A stretch of 64,000 nt of DNA, from assembly GCA_010405405.1 (NCBI GenBank), contig MU004238.1:1750374-1814373 (forward strand). The letters are read 5' to 3'. Source of the DNA: Microthyrium microscopicum (taxonomy: Eukaryota; Ascomycota; Dothideomycetes; Microthyriales; Microthyriaceae). The notes below the pieces were generated by a model that ran no database searches, was not told the DNA's origin, and was given only the letters and a program-made list of their open reading frames with translations. Position numbers and translations under genes: made by a program. How positions within the stretch are numbered: the first letter of the stretch is position 1; every line of letters begins with the position of its first letter. Shown here in pieces: positions 1-11,118 of this stretch.

Positions 1-73
1 AAGCCCGATCTCCAATGCATTCAAGTTCGACACCAGAAAGAACTTATGAATGAAAGATAGATCTGGATTCACG

Positions 74-870
74 CTATGCTCTGACACCGATCATAAAAAG
101 CCGAAGGCATCGCAACATGACTTTGCCATCAGGCAGCTTACGATAAGCTTTTTCAATTCGACCAAGATACACTTCCAAAATCTGTTGTCGTTGCTCCCCA
201 GAAAACGAATCAATGTATGGTCTTAACCCTGTTCCCATCACCCACTCAACAACAGCCTGATGGTCGTCCAATGCATGATCGTGGTGCATATGCCATACAT
301 CCAGACTGGCAAGCCGTGGGCTTAGAGCATCCTACAGCTTTTGCGGTGATGGGAAGCGCTCACGCAACGGGACCAGTACCTGCAAGCCCGCGGCCTACGA
401 TCCGTTACTTGCAGTCTCCGAAATTGCAGCGTAATGCTGCTGTGCGAAGTCGTCTGGCACCTGGAAGACAAAAACACTGCCTGGTCGTAGTGCTTTCACC
501 AAATGTAATAGTTGGAATCCTTTCCTTGTCTGGTAGCCAGATGAAGAGGGCTCTGGAGATGGTGTTCGTTCAAATGAATAAGCTGGACTTCGAGTATTCA
601 ACTCCGACGGAGTTCGAACTTGATATTACTTTCAGTCCAGGCAATCGACTTGTCATTGCTAGGCAAGTAAATATCGATGCGATGAGTGAACAAAACCTTT
701 TTCTGGAGACTTTGACCGTCATTGATATCACTCATCATTTGTTATCCAATTGTTATAGTGCCCGGCGTAGGAACAATTTCATCATGGCAGGTCGAGCAAG
801 TCGAAGATATAAAAGGATCAGTGAATCGGCACTTTGTACGTCCCATCTGAATATACCCAAATACCACAAG
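74..870 (-). pseudogene. Decayed trans-aconitate 2-methyltransferase (Tam-like)
   Basis: The minus strand carries the remains of a class I SAM-dependent methyltransferase of the trans-aconitate methyltransferase family. The last 71 codons (289 to 74) are clear: VVEWVMGTGLRPYID and the tail DGKVMLRCLRLFMIGVRA match the family C-terminus. In the same frame at about 500-395 lies ALRPGSVFVFQVPDD, the usual post-motif strand. Two TAG codons interrupt this frame, one at 395-397 and one about 75 bp further downstream. Around 500-540 the preceding segment (ALFIWLPDKER) is in another frame, so there is at least one frameshift as well. The N-terminal third, where the SAM-binding glycine loop should be, can only be guessed up to about 870. 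It lies just upstream of, and divergent from, the reductase at 921. I read it as a lost host gene; the left boundary of decay is uncertain. Confidence 0.6.
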
Positions 871-920
871 AATATCATCTTTAATTCTGACACAATCTGA
901 ACCGATTCTATCCCATCACT

Positions 921-1991
921 ATGTCCTACATACTTCTCACTGGCGCAACTGGAAATCTTGGAGCCGTCATCCTCGAACAGCTCATGAAAAGCGACCAAAA
1001 AGTAAAGGCTGTCGTACGATCCTTTGCCAAATCCAAAGAAACGGTCGCCACACAATATGAATCTGCTTCCAATTCAGGACAATTGACCTTTACGGAAATT
1101 CCCGACATGGCTGTTCCCGGGGCCTTCGATGAAGCTTTGAGAAACGCAAGCTCCCTAATCCACGTAGCCACTCCTCTAGAGGACCACGACTTTCTCGAGA
1201 CCATGATCAAGCCCGCCTCAGTCATCACCAAGAATATCCTCAATTCAGCTGCGAAATCGCCAACTTTGAAACGAGTCATCATCACCGGGTCGATTGTCGC
1301 TACTCTTAAGCTTCCAGACGATGTATTCAGCGGAAGAACCATATCCGAGGAAGATTGGAATAGCTGTTCCCTTGAAGAAGCCGTGACCGATGAGTCACAC
1401 GCCTATGGCTACTCGAAAGTGACTTCCGAGAAGGATGCATGGGAGTTCATGGCAAGTGAGAAGCCAAGTTTTGATCTGATTTACCTTCTTGCGCCGAGCA
1501 TCATTGGCAAAAGTATTCAGCCAGGGTTCAAGTTGACTAGACAACACCTTGGTGGAACTTCCAGTGTATACAAAGCGGCCTTTGATGTTGAGAAGCCAGA
1601 CTTTATGTTTCCATATGTCATGTAAGTTGAGCCATCAACCAGCACGAGCTTCGCTGATACAGTGACTAGGGATGTCGAGGATGTAGCTGCGATCCACATC
1701 AAGGCACTGTCTCCGAATGTGCCAGGAAATGAGCGCTACCTTTTTCACTCGAAGCGGCCTCTGCTAGCAGATGAGGCGGTCAATTTTATCAGAGAGAAAT
1801 ATCCGGAACTGACCGTACGAGTGCCAGCAGGCAGTAACGACTCATCTTTGGCGCCGAATTTGTTCAAGACGGATATTTCTAAGGCTAGCAAAGTGTTTGG
1901 CACTGATTGGAAAGACTGGACACTTAGTGTCAGCTCCATGGTCGACGATATCTTGAAGGCCGAGAAGGAGGGCTGTGTTGAGAGTGACTGA
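921..1991 (+). CDS. NAD(P)-dependent extended SDR (dihydroflavonol-4-reductase-like)
   Basis: Exons are 921-1621 and 1670-1991, with a 48-bp GTAAGT...TAG intron, giving 340 aa. The N-terminus has the extended-SDR cofactor loop TGATGNLGAV (residues 7-16). The catalytic Tyr-Lys pair is in YGYSKVTSEK near residue 160. DVEDVAAIHIKAL just after the splice junction is the usual substrate-side motif of this family, so the junction is well supported. Members reduce ketones or aldehydes, often on aromatic or secondary-metabolite substrates; nothing here identifies the substrate. No signal peptide is visible, so it is probably cytosolic. It stands alone beside a decayed methyltransferase and converges with the kinesin gene (210 bp between stops). 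Confidence 0.85.
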
Positions 1992-2201
1992 TTTTAAGAT
2001 TAGCAGGTCTTCTTATTTCAAGTCAATAGGATGAAGAGACAAAGAACTTCACCCTAAAGTGTTTAGTGTTTATACCATATAAATTATAACAGTGGAATTG
2101 GAAGCCTACAAAACCTAATCATTATCTCGTGAGCCAAGCCGTGCACTACGGCAGCAGTACCAAACTCCAACCTCTTTACATCGCGTATAGACAAATCCCT
2201 A

Positions 2202-4121
2202 TCAGTTCGCTTGAATTTCGCGAATGATTGGAAATCTTGTTTTGTCCTCATGCACCTTGCGCTTGAAGAAGCCAAGCTCTTTTAGCATATCCTCAGCTTC
2301 CTGCTGCATATCTCGAGCCCACTGTTGCTTCTCAACTTCATGTGGATCCTCGTGTACAGACATATCAACAGCCTCATCAGTGTCCTCATGAATTTCAGAA
2401 CGCTCATGCTCAGGCTGAAGTTCTTCTGGAATGACAATCGGATTCTTGAGCTCATTAACCACAAGTCCCAGATGTCTACGCAGAGCCTCAATTTCGCCTT
2501 TCAATCTGTCATTTTCTGGTCGCAGATCTTCAACCTCAGCACTTAAAGCGCGAATGCGAGCTTCGCTAACTTGGCGCGTTTCTTCCATTAGTCGCTGCAT
2601 CTTGTCCACTTGTTTCTGATAGTCTTCCATCTCAGTGGCCTCTTCCTTCTTACGGGCGTGGGCATTGTTGACGGATACTTGTAGAGCGCGGATGGTCTCC
2701 GCCATAAGCGAAATTTGCGCATCTCGTTCGGCTGCAGATACAGCGTCAATATTGGCAGTGGCACGAGTGCGGATGCGTTTGGCCTGATCGGCATATCGTA
2801 GTGTCGAGAGTGTCTCGTCGTAGTCTGTAGGTGAGATGCAGGCTACCATGGCTGTCTTGGAGTTGCCGCCAAGCGAATCTTTAAGCAGCCAGGTGAGGAC
2901 AGAGTCACGATATGGAACAATTTCCAGCGGTGTTGAGCGACCGCGGCGACTGGGTGTTCCAGGCCGAGGGCTGTTGCGTCCGCCGGGACTACCAACAGCT
3001 TGACGACGTGGATCTGCCAGCGCAGCAATGACTCGGCCGAGAGTTGTAAGAGATTTGTTTATTTTGCCTCCTTCGAGGAGGCGCTGACCGGTGGCTTCGG
3101 TTGATTTTGCTCGTTCAGATCCTGCCAAGTCTACCAACCGGAAGCGAGCTGTTCGTTCAATGGTCTCGTCTGTTATAAGAGAATGTTGAATTTGCTTGAG
3201 TTGAAGGGTAAAGACGGCATGCGATCGGGAGGATGTATCGTTCATCTTGGTAGAGGCAGTTGTACGATTCTGTGTCTTGTTAATCTCACGCTTGGCTTGG
3301 AGAGGGTAGGTTGGAGCATACTAGATCTCCCATTTTCATCAGACGTTCCACATCTGCGAAATTCTTTACGGCTGCATCAGTCAATCCTTGTACATACACC
3401 CCTTCAGTTTGAGATTCCCGAATCTTCAGATAATATGGAGTATTTGATTTCATCACCAACAGATCTCGGACATGTTCGTTGTAGACTTCGAAATACGAAA
3501 CGTGGACACTATAGGTGGTGTTTGGCTCTGGCTCATCCTTGATTCTTGAGAAAAGCGCCTCGCAGGTTCTAGGTATGAGTCCAGGCTGATCTTGTGTTCC
3601 CATCATCGTATATGATTTTCCAGATCCCGTTTGGCCGTACGCAAAGATGCAGGTATGGAATCCATTGAAGTTATGGTCTAGAAATTCTTCGCCGAAGGAG
3701 CTGTAAATGTCTTCTTGTTGCGCGTAGTGAGCATCTTGAGGGTCGTGCGACCAGTAAGACTTATCGAAGGTAAAGGTCTTGTCTTCTCGGCGAGCTCGAG
3801 CACTACTCGAATCCCGAGGGGCGAAGATGGTGGTGCTTTCTGTCTTTGGATCCATTTCGACAATACATTTTGCATTTCTATCCCGTTCTGTGTACAATTG
3901 GTTAGTCAACGTAGACAAAGCAATGGTAGGTATCTGTTACCTCGCTGGACAAATTGTCGAACTCGAACCACGACCTTGACATTGGCACTGCTATCTGGCT
4001 CCTGGGCTGCGGGCATGATCGAATTACGTGGTGGAGTGGTGAATTCAGGATGATCAAAAGATCGGAGAGATGGAGCCGAAGCAGTCGACTCGAAGCGGTG
4101 AAGGCGAGGATCAAAGGCCAT
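2202..4121 (-). CDS. Short kinesin-3 motor protein (NKin3/UncB-like)
   Basis: Exons (minus) are 4121-3941, 3887-3322 and 3269-2202, giving 604 aa, with introns of 53 and 52 bp. The motor domain starts near residue 47 ([10 protein letters not shown]). It has the P-loop GQTGSGKS at 145-152, switch I NDTSSRSH near 259-266 and switch II DLAGSE at 296-301. [18 protein letters not shown] and [16 protein letters not shown] are kinesin-3-type neck-proximal motifs. Loop 12, Lys-rich in KIF1/Unc104, is here a longer Arg/Pro/Gly-rich insert (about 335-362). After the motor come about 200 residues of predicted coiled coil. No FHA or PH domain follows before the stop. Full-length Unc104 proteins exceed 1500 aa, so this is the short fungal class that moves along microtubules; cargo is unknown. 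ATG 4121 was chosen because upstream in-frame sequence is not kinesin-like. Confidence 0.85.
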
Positions 4122-4621
4122 GATGGACCTTGGGAGTAATGGATCGCAGCAACAGTCGCACTGAAATGATACAAGTTGTTGGAAGCGACAGCGGCGAAGT
4201 GAGTGCATCTGAGGAAAGAGCAGGCGCACTTGGTGGGTGTGCTTCGCTGCAGCCGTGCGTTTAGTGCCAGCCCGGCAAAGCGTAAGGCTGTATTGGTCAA
4301 TTGGTCAGGAACTAGGGTAAAAAGTAATAAAATGTTGTCTCGGATGCCACGATTTGCAGATCCGAATTATGGAGCGATGCACTGGTGCGGGATGTTGTCA
4401 TAAGCACGAGCCGATTTGGTCCTTCCCAAAACAACTCTTGGTGCCACAGCAACACGCGAAACGCGTGGGTAATCCCTGCATTACGGCTAGCCTAACTTTA
4501 CAAGGACTAGCGATGCAACTTTTGTTCTACCTCGAATTCAGGTTCCACAACTCCACCGCAGCGCTGCATAATCCCTTCGTAAATCTCGTGTAATGGCTGC
4601 TTTGTGCTTCTTCTCAGCGGC
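4122..4621. other. Divergent promoter region, kinesin / TRM3
   Basis: 500 bp with short open frames only. It holds the two 5' leaders and possibly an unrecognised TRM3 5' exon. I see no repeat or RNA gene. Confidence 0.5.
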
Positions 4622-4625
4622 ATGA
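4593..4625 (+). other. Possible 10-codon upstream ORF overlapping the TRM3 start
   Basis: ATG at 4593 opens a 10-codon frame (MAALCFFSAA) whose TGA at 4623-4625 overlaps the chosen TRM3 start ATG at 4622 in an ATGA arrangement. The same stretch, tttgtgcttcttctcag, also looks like a 3' splice site. A 5' intron that removes it therefore cannot be excluded. Confidence 0.35.
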
Positions 4626-7459
4626 GAGCTCTTCCAAAGTCAGCAGAATTCCTCAAGCACTGGGCGCGGCGCGTCAACAATGCATCTCCATGTCCCTCAG
4701 AGCAAGCAATCCTCCAACATAGCCTGCAATATGGCTCTCAAGAAGAGCGAAAACTATGTTTATACATCCTGAGGAAATCAAATCCAACTCCCGCTTTCGA
4801 ACTCTATTGTAAAAAGTTCGAGACTATCGTGTTCGGGGGCTACTCCAACCAAGTCGATGACTGTCTGGCGACCGTCAGTCCGCAATGTCTTCAACAGCCC
4901 AAGAAACCTGGTCAGCTTGTTGATGATGTAGCATGGTGGACGACTTTGCTATCGGCAGCGCTATCATCTCCTCATAAAGGTGCCGTAAGTCCGAGTATAG
5001 GATCATGGATATTCAACTACAATTTTCAAGGGGTGCCCTACTCTGAAGATATCTCAAACTTACTTGTGGATGCATTCTTCCCATGGGCGTTTGATTATTC
5101 CCGATTCTATTCAAGCCTAGTTCGTGCTGGCTCCAGTGTTAGTTGTGTTCATGGTCATCGCTTGTGTACATTCATTCAAAGATTCATTGAAAACGCTCCA
5201 GATAATACGTCACAGCAGAATTATCTTCGGGCCATTGTGGCCGCCCTCGAGTCTTATCTCAAAACGGAAAGTCTTGGTCCTGCTTATATCTTCATGGGTA
5301 TCAGGAGAGCACAGTTGGTCGTTCCTGAGGATGTCTGTTCACTCCTTGGAGAGTATGAAGCCAAGTTAAGTCAACGTACTTTGTCTGACAAAGTCCTTCG
5401 GTTTTATGTACAGGGTATAATAGGAGACTCACGCAAACCGCCAGCCATCGACAACACGACACATATTGATAAACCATATTTGACGAGTTTGTTCAAGATT
5501 CAAGACTTTCGGGCTCTGGAAGATTGGTCAGAATTCGTCGAAGTGATGCCAACGATTCCCGCCACGTCAAAACAAATTGTCGATATCTGCATCCAAGTTC
5601 AGGAATGCTTGAGTACCGTTCCTGATACTGCAACGATACCAATAGGCGATGTGCTGACCGCATTGTGGGCTCAAGTGGCAAGATTGCGACATCCGACGCC
5701 AGCAATGGAACAACTGGAAAAGCTACTACTATGCGATCAGGTACTCGAGGCTTGTGACGAATCTAGCGAAGCGCAAAGGATCGTTGCGCAACTGCTAAAA
5801 AACTGCCAAGCCGTCACGAAGACGAAGCCTCGTCTCTGGCTATCATTCACCAAAAACATTCATCACGCGTTTTTTGCCTCTTCACGACGCAAGGCTTTCA
5901 TGGAGTCCTTGGTTGACCTCATCTGCAATTTTACAACAGCACCACCCAAAGCAACTGCTGATTATCTCATGGATTGTGCCCTGTCCCAGGCGTTACAAAA
6001 AGAAGGAAGTCATGTCTTCCAAGATCAGCAAGCAGAAGAGGGATTCGGGCATGCCTACATCTTCGACTTGCTGAATAGGTGGACGGCAGAATATGCAGAA
6101 GATGTTAAAATACTTATGCCAGAACTGCTCAAGCCGTGGTTGTCACCAAATTCGGCCAAATTGAAGCATATTTTTGCTCTTTACACCATAATATTTCTCT
6201 CGAAGCATATTCAACCATCCCAGGAACGAGCCAAGACTGAGAGTCAGCTCCTGTTGGCGCTCAGCACTGAAAAGTCACCTAGATATCGCTTCTTACTCGA
6301 ATGGGCTATTGTTGCCCTTCGATGGGATAATGATTTGGTCAACTCTCATTTTGATCCACAACGACCTTTCACTCCCAGTACTATGATGGAAGAGAACGCA
6401 AGCCCAGCTTTCATAGTTTCCCTGCTCAAGATTGCCGTCTCAACATCAAGACATCCTTCGGCAGGGTTGTCATTCATGCAGCCTCTCATGGAAATTCTAC
6501 CGACGCTTTGTGCAAGCACCAAAGTTGCCATACGTTTCGAAGCACTGTTTACCGTCATATTGTTGATGGGCATAGCCCGAAAGAAGCACATTGGTGAGAT
6601 TGCCTCGAACCAAATATACATCAACCTGGAAGCCTATGCCTCTTCTTTGCTAGATTCTCGTGGGCTTCCTGAGTCTCGAAGATTAGAGAGCTTTGACGCG
6701 ACCACAGATCAGACTCTAGCGACCATGTTTGAAGGTGGCTACTTGAGCTTCGACACAGGAGCTCACCATTACGTCAAAGCAGAGTACTTTTTAAAGATAC
6801 CGAAAGGAAAAGACCTCCCGGCTCAATATCTGCCTTTGGGTGACATCCATGAACAACAGAACACATCTGGGGGTACAGTCATTCCAAAGGTCTCAAACCT
6901 TGGTTCTGTAGATACAAGCAGCACTCATCAGTCCAAGGCATTTGCACTATCAGATAAAGACTTGGGCATCAGTACCGAGCCCAGCAAAAGCAACCTCATT
7001 CTAGTTGCATCTCTAGTCGACTCCCCTTACAATCTCGGAGGTCTTTCCCGCGCTGCAGAGATATACGGCTGCTCAGAACTACACATCGCAGACATAAAGG
7101 CTGTCACAGACAAGGCATTCAAGTCGGTATCTGTCGCAAGCGAACTTCATGTCCCTATCAAAGAAACAAAAGTTTCTGATATGGCAGCGATGCTTTCTAA
7201 TTTGCGAGCCGCAGGCTATGTCATTGTTGGAGTCGAGCAGACCAGCTCCAGTTTGTTATTAGGTAATCCCAGCACAAAATTGCCAGAGAAAGTTGTTATA
7301 GTCATGGGAGCTGAAAGAACCGGCATTTCGGGAGAGATACTTCTTGAGTGTGATATGTTTGTCGAAATCAAACAATGGGGTGTTACTCAAAGTCTCAATG
7401 TTCAGACTGCTGCTGGAACAGTGCTATACGAATGGAGAAGGCAGTGGGGAGATGGATGA
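4622..7459 (+). CDS. TRM3: tRNA (guanosine-2'-O)-methyltransferase, TRM3/TARBP1 family
   Basis: A single exon of 945 aa. The last 154 residues form a SpoU/TrmD-fold (SPOUT) methyltransferase domain. It has motif 1 SPYNLGGLSRAAE, motif 2 VVIVMGAERTGIS and motif 3 QWGVTQSLNVQTAAGTVLYE, which make the knotted SAM site. The first about 790 residues are helical repeat-like sequence without clear motifs, as in Trm3. Known members 2'-O-methylate G18 in the D-loop of cytosolic tRNAs. Yeast Trm3 is longer (about 1,400 aa), so an upstream exon may be missing from this model. A polypyrimidine-AG site lies directly before the chosen ATG. The gene is divergent from the kinesin gene, with about 500 bp between starts. 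Confidence 0.85.
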   Translation: MRALPKSAEFLKHWARRVNNASPCPSEQAILQHSLQYGSQEERKLCLYILRKSNPTPAFELYCKKFETIVFGGYSNQVDDCLATVSPQCLQQPKKPGQLVDDVAWWTTLLSAALSSPHKGAVSPSIGSWIFNYNFQGVPYSEDISNLLVDAFFPWAFDYSRFYSSLVRAGSSVSCVHGHRLCTFIQRFIENAPDNTSQQNYLRAIVAALESYLKTESLGPAYIFMGIRRAQLVVPEDVCSLLGEYEAKLSQRTLSDKVLRFYVQGIIGDSRKPPAIDNTTHIDKPYLTSLFKIQDFRALEDWSEFVEVMPTIPATSKQIVDICIQVQECLSTVPDTATIPIGDVLTALWAQVARLRHPTPAMEQLEKLLLCDQVLEACDESSEAQRIVAQLLKNCQAVTKTKPRLWLSFTKNIHHAFFASSRRKAFMESLVDLICNFTTAPPKATADYLMDCALSQALQKEGSHVFQDQQAEEGFGHAYIFDLLNRWTAEYAEDVKILMPELLKPWLSPNSAKLKHIFALYTIIFLSKHIQPSQERAKTESQLLLALSTEKSPRYRFLLEWAIVALRWDNDLVNSHFDPQRPFTPSTMMEENASPAFIVSLLKIAVSTSRHPSAGLSFMQPLMEILPTLCASTKVAIRFEALFTVILLMGIARKKHIGEIASNQIYINLEAYASSLLDSRGLPESRRLESFDATTDQTLATMFEGGYLSFDTGAHHYVKAEYFLKIPKGKDLPAQYLPLGDIHEQQNTSGGTVIPKVSNLGSVDTSSTHQSKAFALSDKDLGISTEPSKSNLILVASLVDSPYNLGGLSRAAEIYGCSELHIADIKAVTDKAFKSVSVASELHVPIKETKVSDMAAMLSNLRAAGYVIVGVEQTSSSLLLGNPSTKLPEKVVIVMGAERTGISGEILLECDMFVEIKQWGVTQSLNVQTAAGTVLYEWRRQWGDG

Positions 7460-8491
7460 TACCCAACTGTCGGCCTTGTTCTTCCCCAGTTCCGATACTA
7501 GCATGATATGATGGTCCAACTCTGGGCGCCAATGTGATCAAATAGCATCGTAATAGACTAAGATTTCGGCAATTGAACGCGCCTTGGAGCATTACATGCA
7601 ATTGATGGGGATCCTGGCGCTATCAAGTTTCTCGAAGTACCCAATATAACTCTACTCAGTGACTGGTGGAACTCGTTCCTATTTTAAGTTCGCAGACTCC
7701 AACAACCGGTCAAAGAATCTGTACGTGTGTACATGTACTTCCCAGCACCCGGTCCGGAACTTAGCTAGGGCAGCTTGCGCTGGACCGCGCCTACGTCTCG
7801 CACTATAAGGAACACGTCAATTCTTGGACCATTTGAGAAAGTGGGGTTGTCATTCCAATCTGAATATGGATTATCCTATATTAACATGTCCGTTCCTGTG
7901 GGCAGACCACAATTGCGGCGCCAGTTCCACAACCAGTCGATGCCCCCATGCGAAAATAGCGCTGTCGTGTGCGAGCATGGACCAGATTAGTTCGTTCAAT
8001 ATATGTATAAGTTTCTTTAATTGCCGTCTAACCTGTTATCGTCGAAGGATGATTCGTCGACACCGCTCTGGTAAAGCGAGTGCTCGCAGTTGTTGCCAAT
8101 TTTGAGCATCATACACTCAGCACCATGGTCTATATGAAGATTTTGCAAGCTGTTCATTCTTTACTTTAGGAAGAATCTAGCAAGTAGACCGTCTCTTGTT
8201 TTCTAATCAAATCTATTAATGTAAAGAACGCTATCAATTCTGAACACACTGCTTGCGTAAGGGGTGGCTGTTGATGATTGTGGCCTTCATGATCTGTACA
8301 AGCATTTGCTGTATATCGTTCTTATATTGTTCCGTCGATCTTGTTTACAGGCCCAAGATATCATAGAGGATATCTCCCCTGTCTCCATTAATTCTAGATC
8401 CTGCTGCAATATACAGTGTCTGCTTGATGTAAAAGAACAATCGCACCCTCCAAGATGTATCTCGATTTCCTTCGTGAGGTCGCAAGTCAAC
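7460..8491. other. Intergenic, no supported gene
   Basis: About 1 kb between TRM3 and the M13 peptidase. Small frames are not protein-like. It probably holds the TRM3 3' UTR and the peptidase promoter. Confidence 0.5.
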
Positions 8492-10916
8492 ATGAAGGGT
8501 CTTGTACATGCAGCAATAGCCGGGGCCGTTTGGTCGCCAACATCGTGGGCTCGCGCCACTGGTGGTCTCACTCGCCATCAACACATTCCTTTGACTTTGG
8601 AGAGGCGCGAGGAATCATCGCAGCAAGTCGATAGCGCAGCAGAACTATGCACGACCACGAAATGCAGAGACTACGCCAAATATATCTTGGACTCTTTCTC
8701 ACCAAACTATACGGCGATCGATCCTTGCACTGACTTTGACAAATGGTCGTGTGATGGCTGGACAGCTAATCACCAATATCGTCCAGAGCAGTCTTCTCTT
8801 TCCGTGTCGTCAGTTCTATCAGACTCTAACCGTGACATGCTCCATGCTATACTTGAAGGCCAGTATCCAGCAAATTCTACCTTTACTGGTCAGGATCAGA
8901 CTCTGGACAAGGCTAATTTTGACAAAATGAAAACTGCGTACAACACCTGCATGGCGGAGGACAAAATCAAAGAATATGGCCTCAATCCACTGCAGGATTT
9001 GTTAGACGATTTCGAGGAGGTGTTTCCTATGAAAGCCGAGCGAGATCGCGAGGGCAGCTACAAAGACGAACTCACTGCAGTGGCAACCTGGCTGCAAAAG
9101 AATCAGGTCGCTGGGCTTCTCAGCTCTTCTCCAGGTGTAAGTGGTTGATTTTGACATATGGCAGTCGCTCGGAGCTAATAACAATCACTAGGCAAACGAT
9201 ATGAGCCCTGACGAAGTTATCATTGGGTTAGATGCATCTGAAATCCAATTGCCAAAAGCCTACTATAACAAAAGTGTCGTGCTCACCAACTACACTCGTG
9301 CCATCGCGCAGATGTATCAAGTGCTCAGCTCGGGAGATCCGATTGACGAGTCCCCAATTCCAGCTTGGAAAAACTCATCACTCTTCGAAAAGGCTAAACG
9401 AGTTGTTGACTTTGAGAAACTCATTGCCGATAAGGTTGCAGAACCAGAAGTAAAAAATGATATCAAGGTACGTTGAGTTATGAACAAGCTGCTGGAGTTT
9501 TTTCCTAACGATGAAAGTACTCTTATAATCTCAAAACGCTTGGAGAATTGGACACACTCGTTCCGCAGATTTCAATTCAGCAGTATTTGAAGAACTTGGC
9601 TCCTCCGGGATATCCAATTGACTCAAAGAGAACAGTCATTGCATATGACATCGGCTATTTTGGAAACCTTTCAGAAATCATCAAGACAACCTCGAGGCAA
9701 ACCCTTCACGACTATTTTGAATGGCGATTGATCATCACTCACTCAGAACGTCTCCACTCAAATTACACTGCTCCCGTGAGACGGTTCAAGAACGTCCTAA
9801 ATGGAAAAGAGCCAGATGCAAGCCCTCTGCGGTGGAGAAGCTGCATCAGCGAAGTCGACGATAGTTTAGGCCATCTGTTGGGTGCTGCTTATATCCAGCG
9901 ACTCTTTACAAAGCAAGACAAGGCCAGAGGTGATCAAGTAATCAATGATGTCAAGAGAGTCTTTGGAGATAACTTGAAGTATTTGGATTGGATGAGCAAC
10001 TCATCAAAGGCCGTCGCCGCAGAAAAAGGTAAACTCGAAAGAAAGTTCTAGCGAAAGGATCATTGCTAATATGAGCAAAGTGAAAAACATCATTCCCAAG
10101 ATCGGTTATCAAGTTCAGAATCCAAATGAAGAGAGTCCAAGCGATTTGAACCAATACTACACGAATTTACGCTTGTCGGCCGACTACTTCGGAAACGGAC
10201 AGGCCGGCTACAAATGGGCCCAGAACAAGACATGGCACGACTTGCTTAAGCCCACTGATAGAACACAGTGGGGAATGACCTCGCCAACGGTCAACGCGTA
10301 CTTCAATCCACCACTAAACGAGATCGTCTTTCCAGCCGGCATCATGCAACCCCCATTTTTTAATAGTGAGCTGCCGAATTATGTGTCATATGGTGGCTTC
10401 GGGGCTACCGCTGGCCACGAACTCACGCATGGTTTCGATGATAATGGTTCCAAATACGACGTCAATGGCAAATACCGAGAATGGTGGGACAACGAGACCA
10501 CAGCCAAGTTTGAGGCAAAGACACAGTGCTTCGTCAAACAGTATAATGAATACACCGTGGAAGGCCTTGAGGGCGAGAAGGTCCACGTAAATGGCAAACT
10601 TACATTGCCAGAAAATATTGCTGATTCTGGAGGACTGAACGCTGCATTTCGAGCGTGGAAAGACAGGCAAACTGCTTCAGGAAAGCAGGACCCAGCGCTT
10701 CCTGGCCTAGAGAAACTTACCAACGAGCAGCTGTTCTTTGTCAGCTATGGAAATGGCTGGTGTGAGAAGGTTCGAAAGGAGGCATTGCTGAGCCAGGTGC
10801 TGTCTGATCCTCACAGTCCGGCTGATAAGCGTATTCTTGGACCACTCGCAAACTCGGCTGACTTCAAAAAGGCTTTCAATTGCCCCGTGAAGAAGGCAAC
10901 TTGCGACTTGTGGTAG
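8492..10916 (+). CDS. Secreted M13 (neprilysin-like) zinc metallopeptidase
   Basis: Four exons (8492-9136, 9192-9467, 9518-10028, 10081-10916) give 755 aa; all junctions keep frame. A signal peptide covers about the first 25 residues (MKGLVHAAIAGAVW). Unlike animal neprilysins it has no obvious internal membrane anchor, so it is probably secreted. DPCTDFDKWSCDGW at the start of the ectodomain is the M13 N-terminal signature. The substrate motif NAYF is at 548-551. The zinc site is HELTH (H590, E591, H594) with third ligand E655 in ENIAD (655-659). The C-terminus ends CDLW, as in the family (CxxW). There are many N-glycosylation sequons. M13 enzymes cleave peptides below about 5 kDa on the N-side of hydrophobic residues. 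ATG 8492 was chosen because it starts the signal peptide; the frame is open upstream to 8264. Confidence 0.92.
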
Positions 10917-11118
10917 AGCTAAATCCATGGATAATCTTGTAAGATATGAATGCGAAACATAAAGTACGTGTGGAACATAATGCAAATAGTGAAATGCGTC
11001 GCGATAAATAAGGGTGTGAATGCATTCTTGTTGGTAATCATTCGCTATGCAATTTGAATCAAGGGGTATAAGGCGACTGTAAAAATCCAAAACGCACGTC
11101 TATACAATGCAATACAAT

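Noticed and set aside
217-900. Plus-strand 227-codon frame at the left end
   Set aside because: Its sequence resembles no protein, and it overlaps the clear minus-strand methyltransferase remains.
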